Assembly: GCF_030295325.1 (NCBI RefSeq)
Contig: NZ_AP027059.1
Coordinates: forward strand, 2,042,637-2,106,636
DNA from: Haliovirga abyssi
GTDB taxonomy: Bacteria; Fusobacteriota; Fusobacteriia; Fusobacteriales; Haliovirgaceae
DNA length: 64,000 nucleotides
Direction: 5' to 3'
Positions within the stretch are counted from its first letter, which is position 1; the number at the start of each line of letters is the position of its first letter. The notes below the pieces were generated by a model. The model had not been told where the DNA came from. It saw only the letters and a program-made list of their open reading frames with translations, and did not search any database. A program made the translations under genes and the position numbers. Positions 36,116-45,650 of the stretch are shown here, piece by piece.

Positions 36116-37287
36116 TTAATTAAATTTAAAAATCTTGTTATCTATTTCCAATTCTTTATTGTAGATTATTCCTTTATTTTCCTCTTTTAAATTTTTATCT
36201 ACTAAATATCTTTTTCCTACATGTTTAAATACTGTTCCTGTCACATCTTTTGAAATTGAGTATGCTATTACATTTATGTCTTTATTATAATAATTATCCA
36301 TAAATCTTTTTTTTTCTCTAACAGTTCTATAGAATAATCTAATGAATCTTTACTTGTTAAACTGTTTTTTTCTATCTCTATTTTGCTACTCTCATCCCAA
36401 TAATTTAAGCCATTTGCATTACTTTTTAAATACTCGTCTAATCCTTTGCTTATTATGTTTTTTAGCTCTTCTTTTGTTGGAATTTTTATTAAATTATTTG
36501 GTATATCTACAAATTCTGTATTTGGTGATACAAGATATGTCCCGTTCGTTTTTACAAAACCTGCCTGAATAAATTCTTTTAAGATATATTTCCCTTTTTC
36601 TCCTGTTGAATCAAATATCTCTTTCCATGATAATTTTGTTAAAATTGCCTCTGTCCCAAATAGTTCATATCCATTCATTCTGCTAAATCCTGCTACTCCT
36701 ACTCCGTTCCATATTACTGTTTTTGATATGTTTTCTGCTCCTATTACTGATACGTATTGAGATAAGCCTCCGCCTAAGCTGTGCCCTGTTATTAATATAT
36801 TACTATCTATATTTTTAGTTAATATATAATTATAAAAATCTTCCGCTAATTTAAATTGTATCCCTGGCATTCCACATACTATTTGACCATTTGTATATAT
36901 ATGTTCTTCCATAAAATTCTTAAAACTTTTTTTCCCGCCTACCTCTTTATCTGTTCCTCTATACGCTATTACTATTTCATTGTCTTTTTCAAATGCTGCT
37001 GCATAAAATCCTTCATATTGAGCTTTTATAGATTCTGGTTGGTCTTTATATTCTCCTTTATATTTACTTAAATCAAATCCTTCTAATAACTTCCAACCTT
37101 CCATTCTTTCAGTAAAGTAGTTCCATCTTTGTTGACGTTCTGAATTTCCTGATTCTGTTGTGTCATTAAAATGATGTTTTTTTAAAACTTTTTCTAAATC
37201 ATCCCCTTCATCTTTCTTTTCATACCTCTCATATGCCAAATCTGCCAATACTAAAAATTCTAAATCTTTTTCATTTCATCTTTCCAT
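36116..37287 (-). pseudogene. Orphan lipase effector cassette, broken
   Basis: A near-copy of the first 400 residues of the lipase-VgrG protein (TGHSLGGGLSQYVSV is kept), but damaged in three ways. Codon 4 is TGA where the intact gene has GGA. A length change in the A-run near 36305 shifts frame after SIELLEKKK. After KNLKEENKG the sequence jumps to IYNKELEIDNK, which corresponds to about residue 575 of the full protein, so the region between is deleted. The VgrG part is absent. Its immunity-like gene (37308) is intact and lies 20 bp upstream. It looks like a displaced effector cassette kept as a recombination reservoir or remnant. Confidence 0.85.
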
Positions 37288-37307
37288 TTTTACTCACTCT
37301 CCTATTT

Positions 37308-38111
37308 TTATTTTTGATTCCAGTCTAACTTTCTTAACTTATCTTTTATCTCTTTAATATATTTTATATTTTTATAATCTTTTTCTCTTATTCTTAAAAG
37401 ATATGTTTGTTTTTTCCAATATTCCGTTACATCAAATTCGCTTGTCCAACTTGAAAACCAATTACTTACTTTCAATATATGGTCTATATCTTTATCTTTG
37501 AAAAAATCCTCATCATAGATATTTACTGTTATACTTGCCCATTCTAAATTCTGACTCTTTAAATATTTAAATAGTTCCCACACCTCTTTTATAAAGGCTT
37601 CTTTCTTTTCTTTTGTGCTTGTTACATCTTCAAATATATAGATAAAAATTCTAACATCTGTTATTTTGGGAATTTTATTAAATATAGTTTCTATTTTTTT
37701 TATTTTATCTGTATCTAAATTTGTTTCTCCTATCCCAACATTTGCCCAAAAACGCAATTTATTTTCTTTGAACATTTTTTTTATTATTGGTCTGTAATAT
37801 ATTTTTGTTAAATTAGAATTTTTTATTGTATAATAATTCTCTATCACCCTTTCTTCTGGATCTTTTTTGACAAACGCAAAAAATGTTTCATCATCTATAT
37901 TATTCTCTTTTGGATACACCTCCAATACCCATTTGCTTCTCTTATCATCATAAAATATTCTCCTTATCTCAAATTTTTCATCATATCTTGTTTCTAATTC
38001 ATTCATTACCAATGACTTTATTCTTGCTTTTTCTTTTTTATTTTCGCATCCTGTTAATAAAGTTGATGTTACTAATAATAACAAAATAAATAATAAGATT
38101 CTTCTTTTCAT
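37308..38111 (-). CDS. Putative immunity lipoprotein 2
   Basis: A 267-residue lipoprotein with the same signal and lipobox (LLTGC, Cys22) as the one at 35221. The first 80 residues and the SNWFSSWTSEFDVTEYWKK block are almost the same. The middle (from about residue 90 to 165, for example GETNLDTDKIKKIETIFNK) and the last 25 residues have diverged. It pairs with the broken lipase cassette 20 bp downstream and may still protect against sibling toxins. Confidence 0.7.
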   Translation of the reverse strand: MKRRILLFILLLLVTSTLLTGCENKKEKARIKSLVMNELETRYDEKFEIRRIFYDDKRSKWVLEVYPKENNIDDETFFAFVKKDPEERVIENYYTIKNSNLTKIYYRPIIKKMFKENKLRFWANVGIGETNLDTDKIKKIETIFNKIPKITDVRIFIYIFEDVTSTKEKKEAFIKEVWELFKYLKSQNLEWASITVNIYDEDFFKDKDIDHILKVSNWFSSWTSEFDVTEYWKKQTYLLRIREKDYKNIKYIKEIKDKLRKLDWNQK

Positions 38112-38136
38112 ATTTTCATCTCCTATTTTTTAGTTT

Positions 38137-38979
38137 TTATGAACATTTTTTTATATATTTAGGGAAATCAAGTGCTCCTTCTAATGATTCTTTTAATAAA
38201 ACTTTTAATCCTGAACCAAAAAACTTTGCTCCTTCTCCTCCTACTTTTGATGATAGAAATGCTGGCATTATGTTTCCAGGGACATTTGCTACAATGAACA
38301 TTCCAATTTCTAATGCTTGAATAGTATTGTTTGCTTTTTCTACTTCATCTCTATTTGGTAATTTTAATAAATTTTTTGTTATTTTTTCTTTTAGTTTATT
38401 TATTTTAGCAGTGTTTTTATTTTCTAAGGCTTTTAGTAGATCGTAAAGATCTTGTTTTGAATCAGAATCTAATTGCTCTGATATTCTTTTCTTTATCTCC
38501 TCTTTTTCTTTTTCTTCTAATTTTTCTAATGCTTTACTTAATGCTTCTGAAAATACGTCTACATAATCTGACATATTTTTTGTTAAATATTCTGATACTA
38601 TTTTGTATTTGTCTCCTCCGTAGATTACTTCCCATTCTCCTAAGAATTTTCCAACAGAATCTAATTTTGATAGGTATTCCATTCCTATTCCTGCTGATTT
38701 TCGCATTTCGATTAGGGCTTGGGTTTTGTCTAGTTTTCCGTTTTGATATCCGTAGATGTATTTTCCTATTTTTTTACTAGTTTTTTTATCATCATATTCT
38801 CTTACAAATGATTCTGGGGTTAAAAGGTCTTTTAGCTTATTTGTTCTACTTTTTCTACCTCTTTCATTTAAAGTTAAATTAACAAATTGCCAATCTAAAT
38901 TTGCCAAATTACTAAATACTAATAATTCTTTATCTGTTGTTTTAGCCGAACCACTACTTTCACTCATTACATTTACCAC
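38137..38979 (-). CDS. Putative effector-cassette protein, unknown activity
   Basis: A 280-residue protein starting at a GTG with GGAGATGAG upstream. Its opening KELLVFSNLANLDWQFV resembles the opening of the lipase effector (LEFLVLADLAYERY), but there is no GxSxG motif. The middle is charged and helical (ALEKLEEKEKEEIKKRISEQ). The C-terminal 70 residues contain two hydrophobic stretches (IGMFIVANVPGNIMPAFLSS and FFGSGLKVLLKESLEGAL), suggesting membrane action. It begins 2 bp after an immunity-like membrane protein gene. A second copy, broken at its start, is at 40585. It could be a truncated effector or a pore-type toxin; no family is recognised. Confidence 0.55.
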   Translation of the reverse strand: MVNVMSESSGSAKTTDKELLVFSNLANLDWQFVNLTLNERGRKSRTNKLKDLLTPESFVREYDDKKTSKKIGKYIYGYQNGKLDKTQALIEMRKSAGIGMEYLSKLDSVGKFLGEWEVIYGGDKYKIVSEYLTKNMSDYVDVFSEALSKALEKLEEKEKEEIKKRISEQLDSDSKQDLYDLLKALENKNTAKINKLKEKITKNLLKLPNRDEVEKANNTIQALEIGMFIVANVPGNIMPAFLSSKVGGEGAKFFGSGLKVLLKESLEGALDFPKYIKKCS

Positions 38980-38981
38980 TT

Positions 38982-40049
38982 TTACTCATCTCCTTTTTTA
39001 TTTATGTATATATAAGTTATGTAATTATCTATTTTTATATCACTTAATTTATCATATTTTCTATCTTTATCTTCTTTTGTTATTGAACTTTTATAATTTG
39101 CCTCTAACATTCCTATAGAATATATCCAACACTGTCTTTGAGCATTATATTTTTCTAACTCCTTATAACTCAACTCACTTTTACTTATCCTATTCATTCT
39201 CTTAATCAATTCATAATCACTCATTTTCTTAACTTCATCTTCTAATTTTCCACTCATCTCCTTTCTTAATTTCATTGGTGGCATATACACTTTTTCTCCC
39301 TCTACTGTGAGTGCTACTTTTTTTCCGTGTTTTATTTCATAGGTGTAATCATAATATCCTGGTGCTAATACTCGCTCATCTATAAATATTACTCCCATCT
39401 CTAAATATTTGAACAACCCTTCCTTTTTTAAATATTGGATATACTTATATATCTCTTTCCTCCTTTCCTCTTTTTCTTTTTCATTATCTATTCTATCAAA
39501 TATATAAATATATAAAGTTAGTTCTAATCTTTTATTTTTTAGATCTTCTTTTACTGCTTTCATTTTTTCTTGAAATCCACATTCTAAATATTGTAAATAT
39601 CCATCTCCTTTTTTTTCTGAATATTTTACACGTGACTTTATTCTTATTTTGTTTCCAAATATTTTTTTGGATTTTAAAAGCAAATAATTTTCTGCTTCAT
39701 CATTCATTTTTATTACTCCATAATTATCACCAACTCCTCCTAATCTACCGAAGGGTAATATATCTACACTTGCTCTCGCATGATAATAACTATCATATTC
39801 TTTATTTGTTCCAATTATTGACTTAGGATATATTTCTGCCTGATAAAATTTTTCTCCATTTGCACTTCTTGTTCCTATGTTTTCTACAATAAAATCTTCT
39901 CCGTAATCTTTTTTTAGTTCCTGCTCCATCTTTGTTCTTATCTCTTTTACACTATGCCCAAAAATCATTGGTTTCAATACTGGTATTAATAATATCAATA
40001 TTATAAAAATAATAATTCTTGGCAATTTTTCTTTTAATTCTTTTTCCAT
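38982..40049 (-). CDS. Membrane-anchored immunity-like protein 3
   Basis: A 355-residue protein with a single N-terminal membrane segment (IIIFIILILLIPVLKPMIF) and a periplasmic domain. EIRTKMEQELKKDYGEDFIV and FYQAEIYPKS match the equivalent segments of the lipoproteins at 35221 and 37308 (IKSLVMNELETRYDEKF, WVLEVYPKEN), so all three share a fold. It has an extra C-terminal region of about 100 residues (LRKEMSGKLEDEVKKMS onward). It ends 2 bp before the GTG of the unknown effector at 38137-38979, the same immunity-then-effector order as the other pairs. Confidence 0.6.
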   Translation of the reverse strand: MEKELKEKLPRIIIFIILILLIPVLKPMIFGHSVKEIRTKMEQELKKDYGEDFIVENIGTRSANGEKFYQAEIYPKSIIGTNKEYDSYYHARASVDILPFGRLGGVGDNYGVIKMNDEAENYLLLKSKKIFGNKIRIKSRVKYSEKKGDGYLQYLECGFQEKMKAVKEDLKNKRLELTLYIYIFDRIDNEKEKEERRKEIYKYIQYLKKEGLFKYLEMGVIFIDERVLAPGYYDYTYEIKHGKKVALTVEGEKVYMPPMKLRKEMSGKLEDEVKKMSDYELIKRMNRISKSELSYKELEKYNAQRQCWIYSIGMLEANYKSSITKEDKDRKYDKLSDIKIDNYITYIYINKKGDE

Positions 40050-40098
40050 TTTTTCACTCCTTTTTTATTTTTTATTAGGGGAATATAAGTTTATTCGG

Positions 40099-40187
40099 AA
40101 AATAAGCTATGCAATTTTGTTAAATTTTTTAGAAATTAAAAATTTAGAAAAACATTTATGCGTTATCAGAGGAAGCTAGCTTATTTT
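40099..40187. repeat. Compact copy of the AATAAGCTA palindromic element
   Basis: AAAATAAGCTA and TAGCTTATTTT are perfect 11-bp inverted ends of an 89-bp block; the inside contains AAAATTTAGAAAAACATTTAT, shared with 16600-16680. It is in the 535-bp gap 40050-40584, which has no gene. Confidence 0.75.
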
Positions 40188-40218
40188 AAACATTCTAAAG
40201 GTTATTTTATCCCTTTGT

Positions 40219-40277
40219 TTATCTCTTCATTTCTTTGTCTTGATACAAAGAAACGAAGCAAAGAAAAATCAAGAAGC
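40219..40277. repeat. Short CAAAGAAACGAAG-type repeat patch
   Basis: Repeated short words TTCTTTGTCTTG, CAAAGAAACGAAG and CAAAGAAAAATCAAGAAG, with a base composition unlike the flanks. It resembles widespread degenerate CACGAAG/CAAAGACG repeats of bacterial intergenic regions. The next 50 bp (to 40330) are also unusually GC-rich. Confidence 0.5.
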
Positions 40278-40333
40278 TAAAAAACTCGTTCGCTTTAGAG
40301 GAGGACGCTCTCTCAGACAGTTTTAGCTTCAGG

Positions 40334-40445
40334 AGATTTTATGATAAAAAAGCTATAAATCTTTTAATAGATTTATCTTTAAAGTTATATTTATTATATT
40401 ATTAATTTCTATTGTTTTCTTTTTCGCTTTTTTATCATAAAATCT
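40334..40445. repeat. Inverted-repeat-bounded segment
   Basis: AGATTTTATGATAAAAAAGC (40334-40353) is repeated as an exact inverse at 40426-40445, a 20-bp perfect pair enclosing 72 bp. No coding capacity. Confidence 0.85.
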
Positions 40446-40584
40446 TTTTTAGTTTTATTTTGGACAAACTTTATGATTTTGAGTTTTTTTGGTATTTAGA
40501 TACAAAAGTCAAAATTGAATTCGGTTCTAAAACAGTTTAAAGTGTGTTTTTTCTGTATGGAGATTATAACATTTTTGTTGGTTT

Positions 40585-41415
40585 TTAGGAACATTTTTTT
40601 ATATATTTAGGGAAATCAAGTGCTCCTTCTAATGATTCTTTTAATAAAACTTTTAATCCTGAACCGAAAAACTTTGCTCCTTCTCCTCCTACTTTTGATG
40701 ATAGAAATGCTGGCATTATGTTTCCAGGGACATTTGCTACAATGAACATTCCAATTTCTAATGCTTGAATAGTATTGTTTGCTTTTTCTAATTCATCTCT
40801 ATTTGGTAATTTTAATAAATTTTTTGTTATTTTTTCTTTTAGTTTATTTATTTTAGCAGTGTTTTTATTTTCTAAGGCTTTTAATAGAGCGTAAAGATCT
40901 TGTTTTGAATCAGCATCTAGTTGCTCTGATATTCTTCTTTTTATATCATTCTTTTCTTTTTCTTCTAATTTTTCTAATGCCCCGTTTAATGCTTCTGAAA
41001 ATACGTCTACATAATCTGACATATTTTTTGTTAAATATTCTGATACTATTTTGTATTTGTCTCCTCCGTAGATTACTTCCCATTCTCCTAAGAATTTTCC
41101 AACAGAATCTAATTTTGATAGGTATTCCATTCCTATTCCTGCTGATTTTCGCATTTCGATTAGGGCTTGGGGTTTGTCTAATTGTTCGTTTTTATATCCG
41201 TAGATGTATTTTCCTATTTTTTTACCAGTTTTTTTATCATCATATTCTCTTACAAATGATTCTGGGATTAAAAGGTCTTTTAGTAGGGGATATACTCCAT
41301 CTTTTTCTGTTAATCTTACAAATTGCCAATCTAAATTTGCTAAATTACTAAATACTAATAATTCCTTATCTGTTATTTTGTTATTTGCTATTTAATTTAC
41401 CCTTTTTAACATCAT
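40585..41415 (-). pseudogene. Second copy of the unknown effector cassette, stop at codon 8
   Basis: From the paired ATG codons at 41415/41412 (with GGAG before them) the frame reads MMLKRVN and then TAA. The same frame continues without a break to 40585, giving IANNKITDKELLVFSNLANL and the rest of the 38137-38979 protein, nearly identical over the last 190 residues. About 25 codons near the N-terminus differ (RLTEKDGVYPLLKDLL against NLTLNERGRKSRTNKLKDLL). Unless translation starts at a rare codon after the stop, the copy is dead. No immunity-like gene directly precedes it. Confidence 0.7.
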
Positions 41416-41568
41416 CTCCTTTATTTTTTATATAAATATAGTTTAAAATTTTAGCTATCATTATATCATTCAAATTTTTATAATTATATGGTTCAACCAC
41501 AAAAAGGAAAAAAGGAAATTTTTCGTATAATATATATAAGCATATAAAATTATCGAGGAGGCTTAAAA

Positions 41569-42258
41569 ATGTTTAGAACAAATAAATATCAACAATTAAA
41601 ATTAGAATATCCAGTAGCAATGATGCCAAAATATTTAGTAGAAATATTAGAAAAAGGTTGGGCGGAAGAATTTAAGAAACATATCTATCCAAAAATAAAT
41701 GAAGAAAAATTTTCATTATTATTTAGCGAAAAAAACATCAAAACCAAATTCACCAATAAATGTAATAATAGGGTTATTGAGATTAAAAGAATTTTTCAAT
41801 CAAACAGATGAAGAATTAATAGGAACACTATCTTTTGACATAAGATAGCAGTATGCATTAAATACAACAAGCTATACAAAACAACCAATATCAATAAATA
41901 CACTAACAAATTTCAGAAGAAGAGTGTATAAATATGAATAGGAAACAGAAATAGATTTAATAAAAGAAGAAGTAGAATCAATTTCACAAGAAATAGAAAA
42001 ATATTTAAAAATAGAAGGAAGTTTATTTAGAATGAATTCTTTTATAGTAAGTTCAAATTGCAAAAAATTAACAAGGTTAGAATTGGTCTATGAAACAAAT
42101 TTAAATTTAATAAAAAAATTAAATGATTATAGATAGAAAATTAATACTGGTTGAATGTAAATCATATTTAGAAAAAGGAAATAAGAATGAAACAATATTA
42201 TAGAAGTAAGAATACAGAAACAAGTTCAAAATTAGAGATTCTATTAAATCATACAAAA
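41569..42258 (+). pseudogene. IS1182-family transposase, N-terminal remnant
   Basis: It starts at an ATG with GAGGAGG upstream: MFRTNKYQQLKLEYPVAMMP. After a frameshift near 41740 it continues as VIIGLLRLKEFFNQTDEEL and GTLSFDIR, a stop, then QYALNTTSYTKQPISINTLT and NFRRRVYKYE and another stop. These are the conserved DUF772/IS1182 N-terminal blocks. Downstream coding becomes unreadable. Not functional. Confidence 0.85.
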
Positions 42259-42265
42259 TTATTAT

Positions 42266-42360
42266 ATGATTGACCCACAAAAAGGTATTTAGTTTTCTCC
42301 ACACCACTACATATAGTGTTCGAAAGCTTTTAGAAAACTACCTTTTTGAAGTCTAATCAT
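42266..42360. repeat. 95-bp inverted-repeat element at the right of the IS1182 remnant
   Basis: ATGATTGACCCACAAAAAGG at the left and its imperfect inverse, ending TTTTTGAAGTCTAATCAT, at the right, with inner pairing of AGTTTTCT and AGAAAACT. It may be the right end of the IS plus a solo element, and it can also serve as a terminator for the kinase gene at 42385. Confidence 0.6.
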
Positions 42361-42384
42361 TCAGTGATTAAATTTATCTTTTAA

Positions 42385-45267
42385 TTATCTTTTCAAATAT
42401 TTCTCCAAAACTCTATTCAATTCATTTTTATCTATTGGCTTTGTCAAAAAATCATCCATTCCATTTTCCAAAGCTTTTTCTCTATCCTCTTTTGTACTAC
42501 CTGCTGTTAAAGCCACTATTATAGTATGCTTCCCTAACTCTTTTTCATATTCTCTTATCTCGTTCGTTGCTTCTAATCCATCTTTTACTGGCATTTGAAT
42601 ATCCATAAGTATAATATCAAAATTATTTTCTTTTGATTTCTTTACTGCTTCTAATCCATTTCCCGCTTTTAATATTTTTACTTCTGGCATATACATTTCC
42701 ACCATTGTTTCTATTAACATCATATTTATCTCTACATCTTCAGCTATTAACATTTTTAATCTATTCTCTGTTATTACATTTTTATCCTCTATTTTTATTT
42801 TGTTCTCCATATTATTTTCTGCCTTGTTTTCTCTCTCTTTACTATATCTTTTTGAATTTAAATTCTCTAAATACTCCATCAATAATTTTGATTTTATGGG
42901 TTTTGTTAAATTAAACCTAACTCCAAGTCTCTTACATTCACTATTTAATTTCAAGTCATCAGATGAACTGTGTAACAAAATTATTGGCAGTTTTTCTTCT
43001 GACATAATTTCTCTTATTTTTTTTATTGAATCTATCCCATTTATATCTGGCATATGATAATCCATTATAACTGCATCTAACTTATATCCCTCTTCTACTA
43101 TATTCACTGCATCAAATCCATTATTGACACTTATTGTTTCTATACCCCAATATCTCAATGTGTGCTCTAATATCATTCTATTTTTATCATTATCATCTAC
43201 TATCATTATTTTTTTTATATCTAATAGTTTGTCTAATTCCAATTCGTTTCTATCTTCATATTCAGTCTCTATTGTAAAATAAAATTTTGTTCCTTTTCCA
43301 TATTCACTTTCTAATTCTATTTTACTTCCCATTTTTTCAGCCAAAGCATTAGATATTGTAAGTCCCAATCCTGTCCCACCAAATTTTCGTGTTGTAGAAC
43401 TATCTGCTTGCGAAAATGCTTCAAATAATTTTTCTTGCTGTTTTTCTGTTATTCCTATCCCTGTATCTCTAACTATAAATGTAAAAAATCCATCTTTTTT
43501 ATTTTTCTTTATAAATTTTAACTCTAACTCTATTTCTCCTTTTGGAGTAAATTTCACTGCATTTCCTAGTAGATTTATTAATATTTGTCTTAATCGAACT
43601 ATATCTACTACTGCATATCTTGGCACATCTGGTTTGATATTTAATAATATTTCAATTCTTTTTTTATCTGCGTTATATTTTATTATATCTGCTGCAGATT
43701 CTACTATCTCTATTATATCTGCTTTTATCAATTCTAATTCCAATTTCCCTGCTTCTATTTTAGAAAAATCTAATATATCATTTATAATTCCAAGTAATGC
43801 CTCACCTGAAATTTTTATATTACTTAAATATTGCATTTGCAATTTATTTAATGGCGTTTTTAATACTAAATCTGTAAATCCTATTATTCCATTTAAAGGT
43901 GTCCTTATTTCATGACTCATATTTGCTAAAAATTCTGATTTTGCTTTACTTGCTGATTCTGCTTTTTCTTTAGCTTCTATTAATTCAATATTTTTTTTAT
44001 TAAGTGTTTCAGTCCTTTCTTGAACTTTTTCCAATAAATTATTGTTAAAATCTTCTAATTCCTCTTTTATTTTTATATTTTCTTTTTTATAATAGTTCAT
44101 TCGAGAACTAATAGATATAAAAAATAGAGTTGAAACAATAATAAAAAATGCATTTATTAAATTTAATGTGAAAAAGTTTGTAGGTAATATTCCCATTCCT
44201 CTTAATCCAAAAATAACAATTGTCAATAAAAAAAATAAAATACCAAAAGAAAAAATTTTATTATATATTTTTTTAGATTTTAATAATTTAAAACTTATTA
44301 TTATATTTGGAACTATTGTTAATATTGCATAAATCGTATATAGTATTAAACTATATCTTACTTTTATAAATAACATAGATAAAATTATTACAAAACCTAA
44401 AACTATAAATAATTTCAAAATTTTAGATTTACCTTTTTTATTCTTTGATAGTCCAAAAAAAGAGTAAGCAAAATATGTAAAAGCCATTAAAGCTATAATT
44501 CCAGACCCTATATATGCATAAAACTTCCAATATAAATTATTAGAATTCAAAAATTTAAAAAGTATTCCAAATTGTATTCCTTCATAGATTAAGTATGAAA
44601 AAAGATAAGTTATCAAATAAATATATGTAATCTCTCTGTCATTAATAAAATATACAATAAATACCAAAATCAATACTAAAATAAATGCAAAATAAAATCC
44701 CATATATATATAATTTTCATTTGAAGTTTTAATAAATTGATTATATGTAGATAGTTCAAAAGGAAATCTCATTGTCCCTTTAGTTTTTATTTTAGCTATT
44801 AAAGTATATCTCTTATTTGGAGATAATTTTAGATGAAAAGAATAATTTCTATTATCTATAGTCCTATTTTTATATGCAACATCATCTCCAGCATGTATTT
44901 TTTCAAATTTTCCATTCTCATTAAATATATATATATCTAAAAAATCAACTAATGGATATTTTATAGTTAATATCCAATTATTTTCTGTTGTGCTGTTTAT
45001 TATATTTGATTTTATCCAATAATTAGAATCTGAAAACCCATAGCTTCCTCTGTTTTCTATCTCTTTATTTTTATAATCTACATTATATAATTTCTTAAAA
45101 TTTATATTTTCTTTATTATTATCAACATAGACTTTTGAGCTTTCGTTAATTGAATATATAGAATTTACATCTGTTAGTTCAGTAAACAATTTATTATTTA
45201 CCTCTTCGGAAAATAAATTACTGCTAAACAAAATAGATATATATATGATTATCTTTAAATATTTCAT
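42385..45267 (-). CDS. Hybrid sensor histidine kinase, 7TMR-DISM input, two receivers
   Basis: A 960-residue inner-membrane protein. A signal peptide is followed by a periplasmic 7TMR-DISMED2-like domain (about 25-185, [22 protein letters not shown]) and seven membrane segments (about 190-390), then a coiled coil. Next come HisKA with His at about 451 ([19 protein letters not shown]) and a HATPase domain ([20 protein letters not shown]). Two receivers end it: [12 protein letters not shown] (Asp about 735) and [12 protein letters not shown] (Asp about 889). DISMED2 domains often bind carbohydrate-like ligands. No HPt domain and no adjacent regulator; it may signal through the HPt of the kinase at 55965. 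It precedes, on the same strand, only IS remnants. Confidence 0.93.
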   Translation of the reverse strand: MKYLKIIIYISILFSSNLFSEEVNNKLFTELTDVNSIYSINESSKVYVDNNKENINFKKLYNVDYKNKEIENRGSYGFSDSNYWIKSNIINSTTENNWILTIKYPLVDFLDIYIFNENGKFEKIHAGDDVAYKNRTIDNRNYSFHLKLSPNKRYTLIAKIKTKGTMRFPFELSTYNQFIKTSNENYIYMGFYFAFILVLILVFIVYFINDREITYIYLITYLFSYLIYEGIQFGILFKFLNSNNLYWKFYAYIGSGIIALMAFTYFAYSFFGLSKNKKGKSKILKLFIVLGFVIILSMLFIKVRYSLILYTIYAILTIVPNIIISFKLLKSKKIYNKIFSFGILFFLLTIVIFGLRGMGILPTNFFTLNLINAFFIIVSTLFFISISSRMNYYKKENIKIKEELEDFNNNLLEKVQERTETLNKKNIELIEAKEKAESASKAKSEFLANMSHEIRTPLNGIIGFTDLVLKTPLNKLQMQYLSNIKISGEALLGIINDILDFSKIEAGKLELELIKADIIEIVESAADIIKYNADKKRIEILLNIKPDVPRYAVVDIVRLRQILINLLGNAVKFTPKGEIELELKFIKKNKKDGFFTFIVRDTGIGITEKQQEKLFEAFSQADSSTTRKFGGTGLGLTISNALAEKMGSKIELESEYGKGTKFYFTIETEYEDRNELELDKLLDIKKIMIVDDNDKNRMILEHTLRYWGIETISVNNGFDAVNIVEEGYKLDAVIMDYHMPDINGIDSIKKIREIMSEEKLPIILLHSSSDDLKLNSECKRLGVRFNLTKPIKSKLLMEYLENLNSKRYSKERENKAENNMENKIKIEDKNVITENRLKMLIAEDVEINMMLIETMVEMYMPEVKILKAGNGLEAVKKSKENNFDIILMDIQMPVKDGLEATNEIREYEKELGKHTIIVALTAGSTKEDREKALENGMDDFLTKPIDKNELNRVLEKYLKR

Positions 45268-45461
45268 AATTTCCTCCCTATTTTTAATAATATCTAAAAA
45301 ATTTTCTTGAAAATTCCGTTATTTAATTTTAACATATTCTATTTTGTTTATCAATTTTTTTTAATTATTATTAAAAAAAATAGTTACAGTACAGATGTAA
45401 TAATTAAAAACTCAATCTAAATCAGTAATTTTACTAATTTATTATTGACTCTTTATATTAA

Positions 45462-45483
45462 GGGCAATCACAGGGGATTGCCC
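45462..45483. repeat. GGGCAATC palindrome (GTAGGGG-type family)
   Basis: GGGCAATC and GATTGCCC form an 8-bp stem with a 6-base loop, in the 383-bp gap 45268-45650. The rest of that gap is AT-rich with no gene. Confidence 0.75.
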
Positions 45484-45523
45484 CCAATGTCATAAAGTTA
45501 ACGATAATTTATAATTTTATATC

Positions 45524-45550
45524 GGGTTTGCCAACGGCAAAACCCCTACA
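45524..45550. repeat. GGGTTTGCC palindrome (GTAGGGG-type family)
   Basis: GGGTTTGCC pairs with GGCAAAACCC around AAC, followed by CCTACA. On the minus strand it begins TGTAGGGG, as does the copy at 27050-27076. Confidence 0.75.
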
Positions 45551-45588
45551 TTATAAAATAAATTAATACTTCCCTAACAAATAAAAAG

Positions 45589-45613
45589 ATGTCAGACAAA
45601 TTCTGCCTGACAT
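45589..45613. terminator. Bidirectional terminator after the propeller lipoprotein gene
   Basis: ATGTCAG and CTGACAT with further inner pairing (ACA/TGC region) form a stem flanked by T and A runs on both sides. Confidence 0.75.
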
Positions 45614-45650
45614 TTTTTATTAACAAATTTGTTATCTTTTAAGCTTTCTT

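Larger units (their letters stand above)
41490..42360 (+). mobile_element. Degenerate IS1182-type insertion sequence
   Basis: The left end GGTTCAACCACAAAAAGG (41490-41507) is related to the element ends at 8832/8951 and 42266/42360. Inside is a decayed transposase gene on the plus strand. The DDE core is lost, and only about 870 bp remain. No target duplication is clear. It lies between the effector array and the hybrid kinase gene. Confidence 0.65.

Noticed and set aside
31646-41415. Prophage or R-type tailocin
   Set aside because: Only the VgrG-like part resembles a phage tail. No sheath, tube, terminase, capsid, lysis or integrase gene is present in the window.
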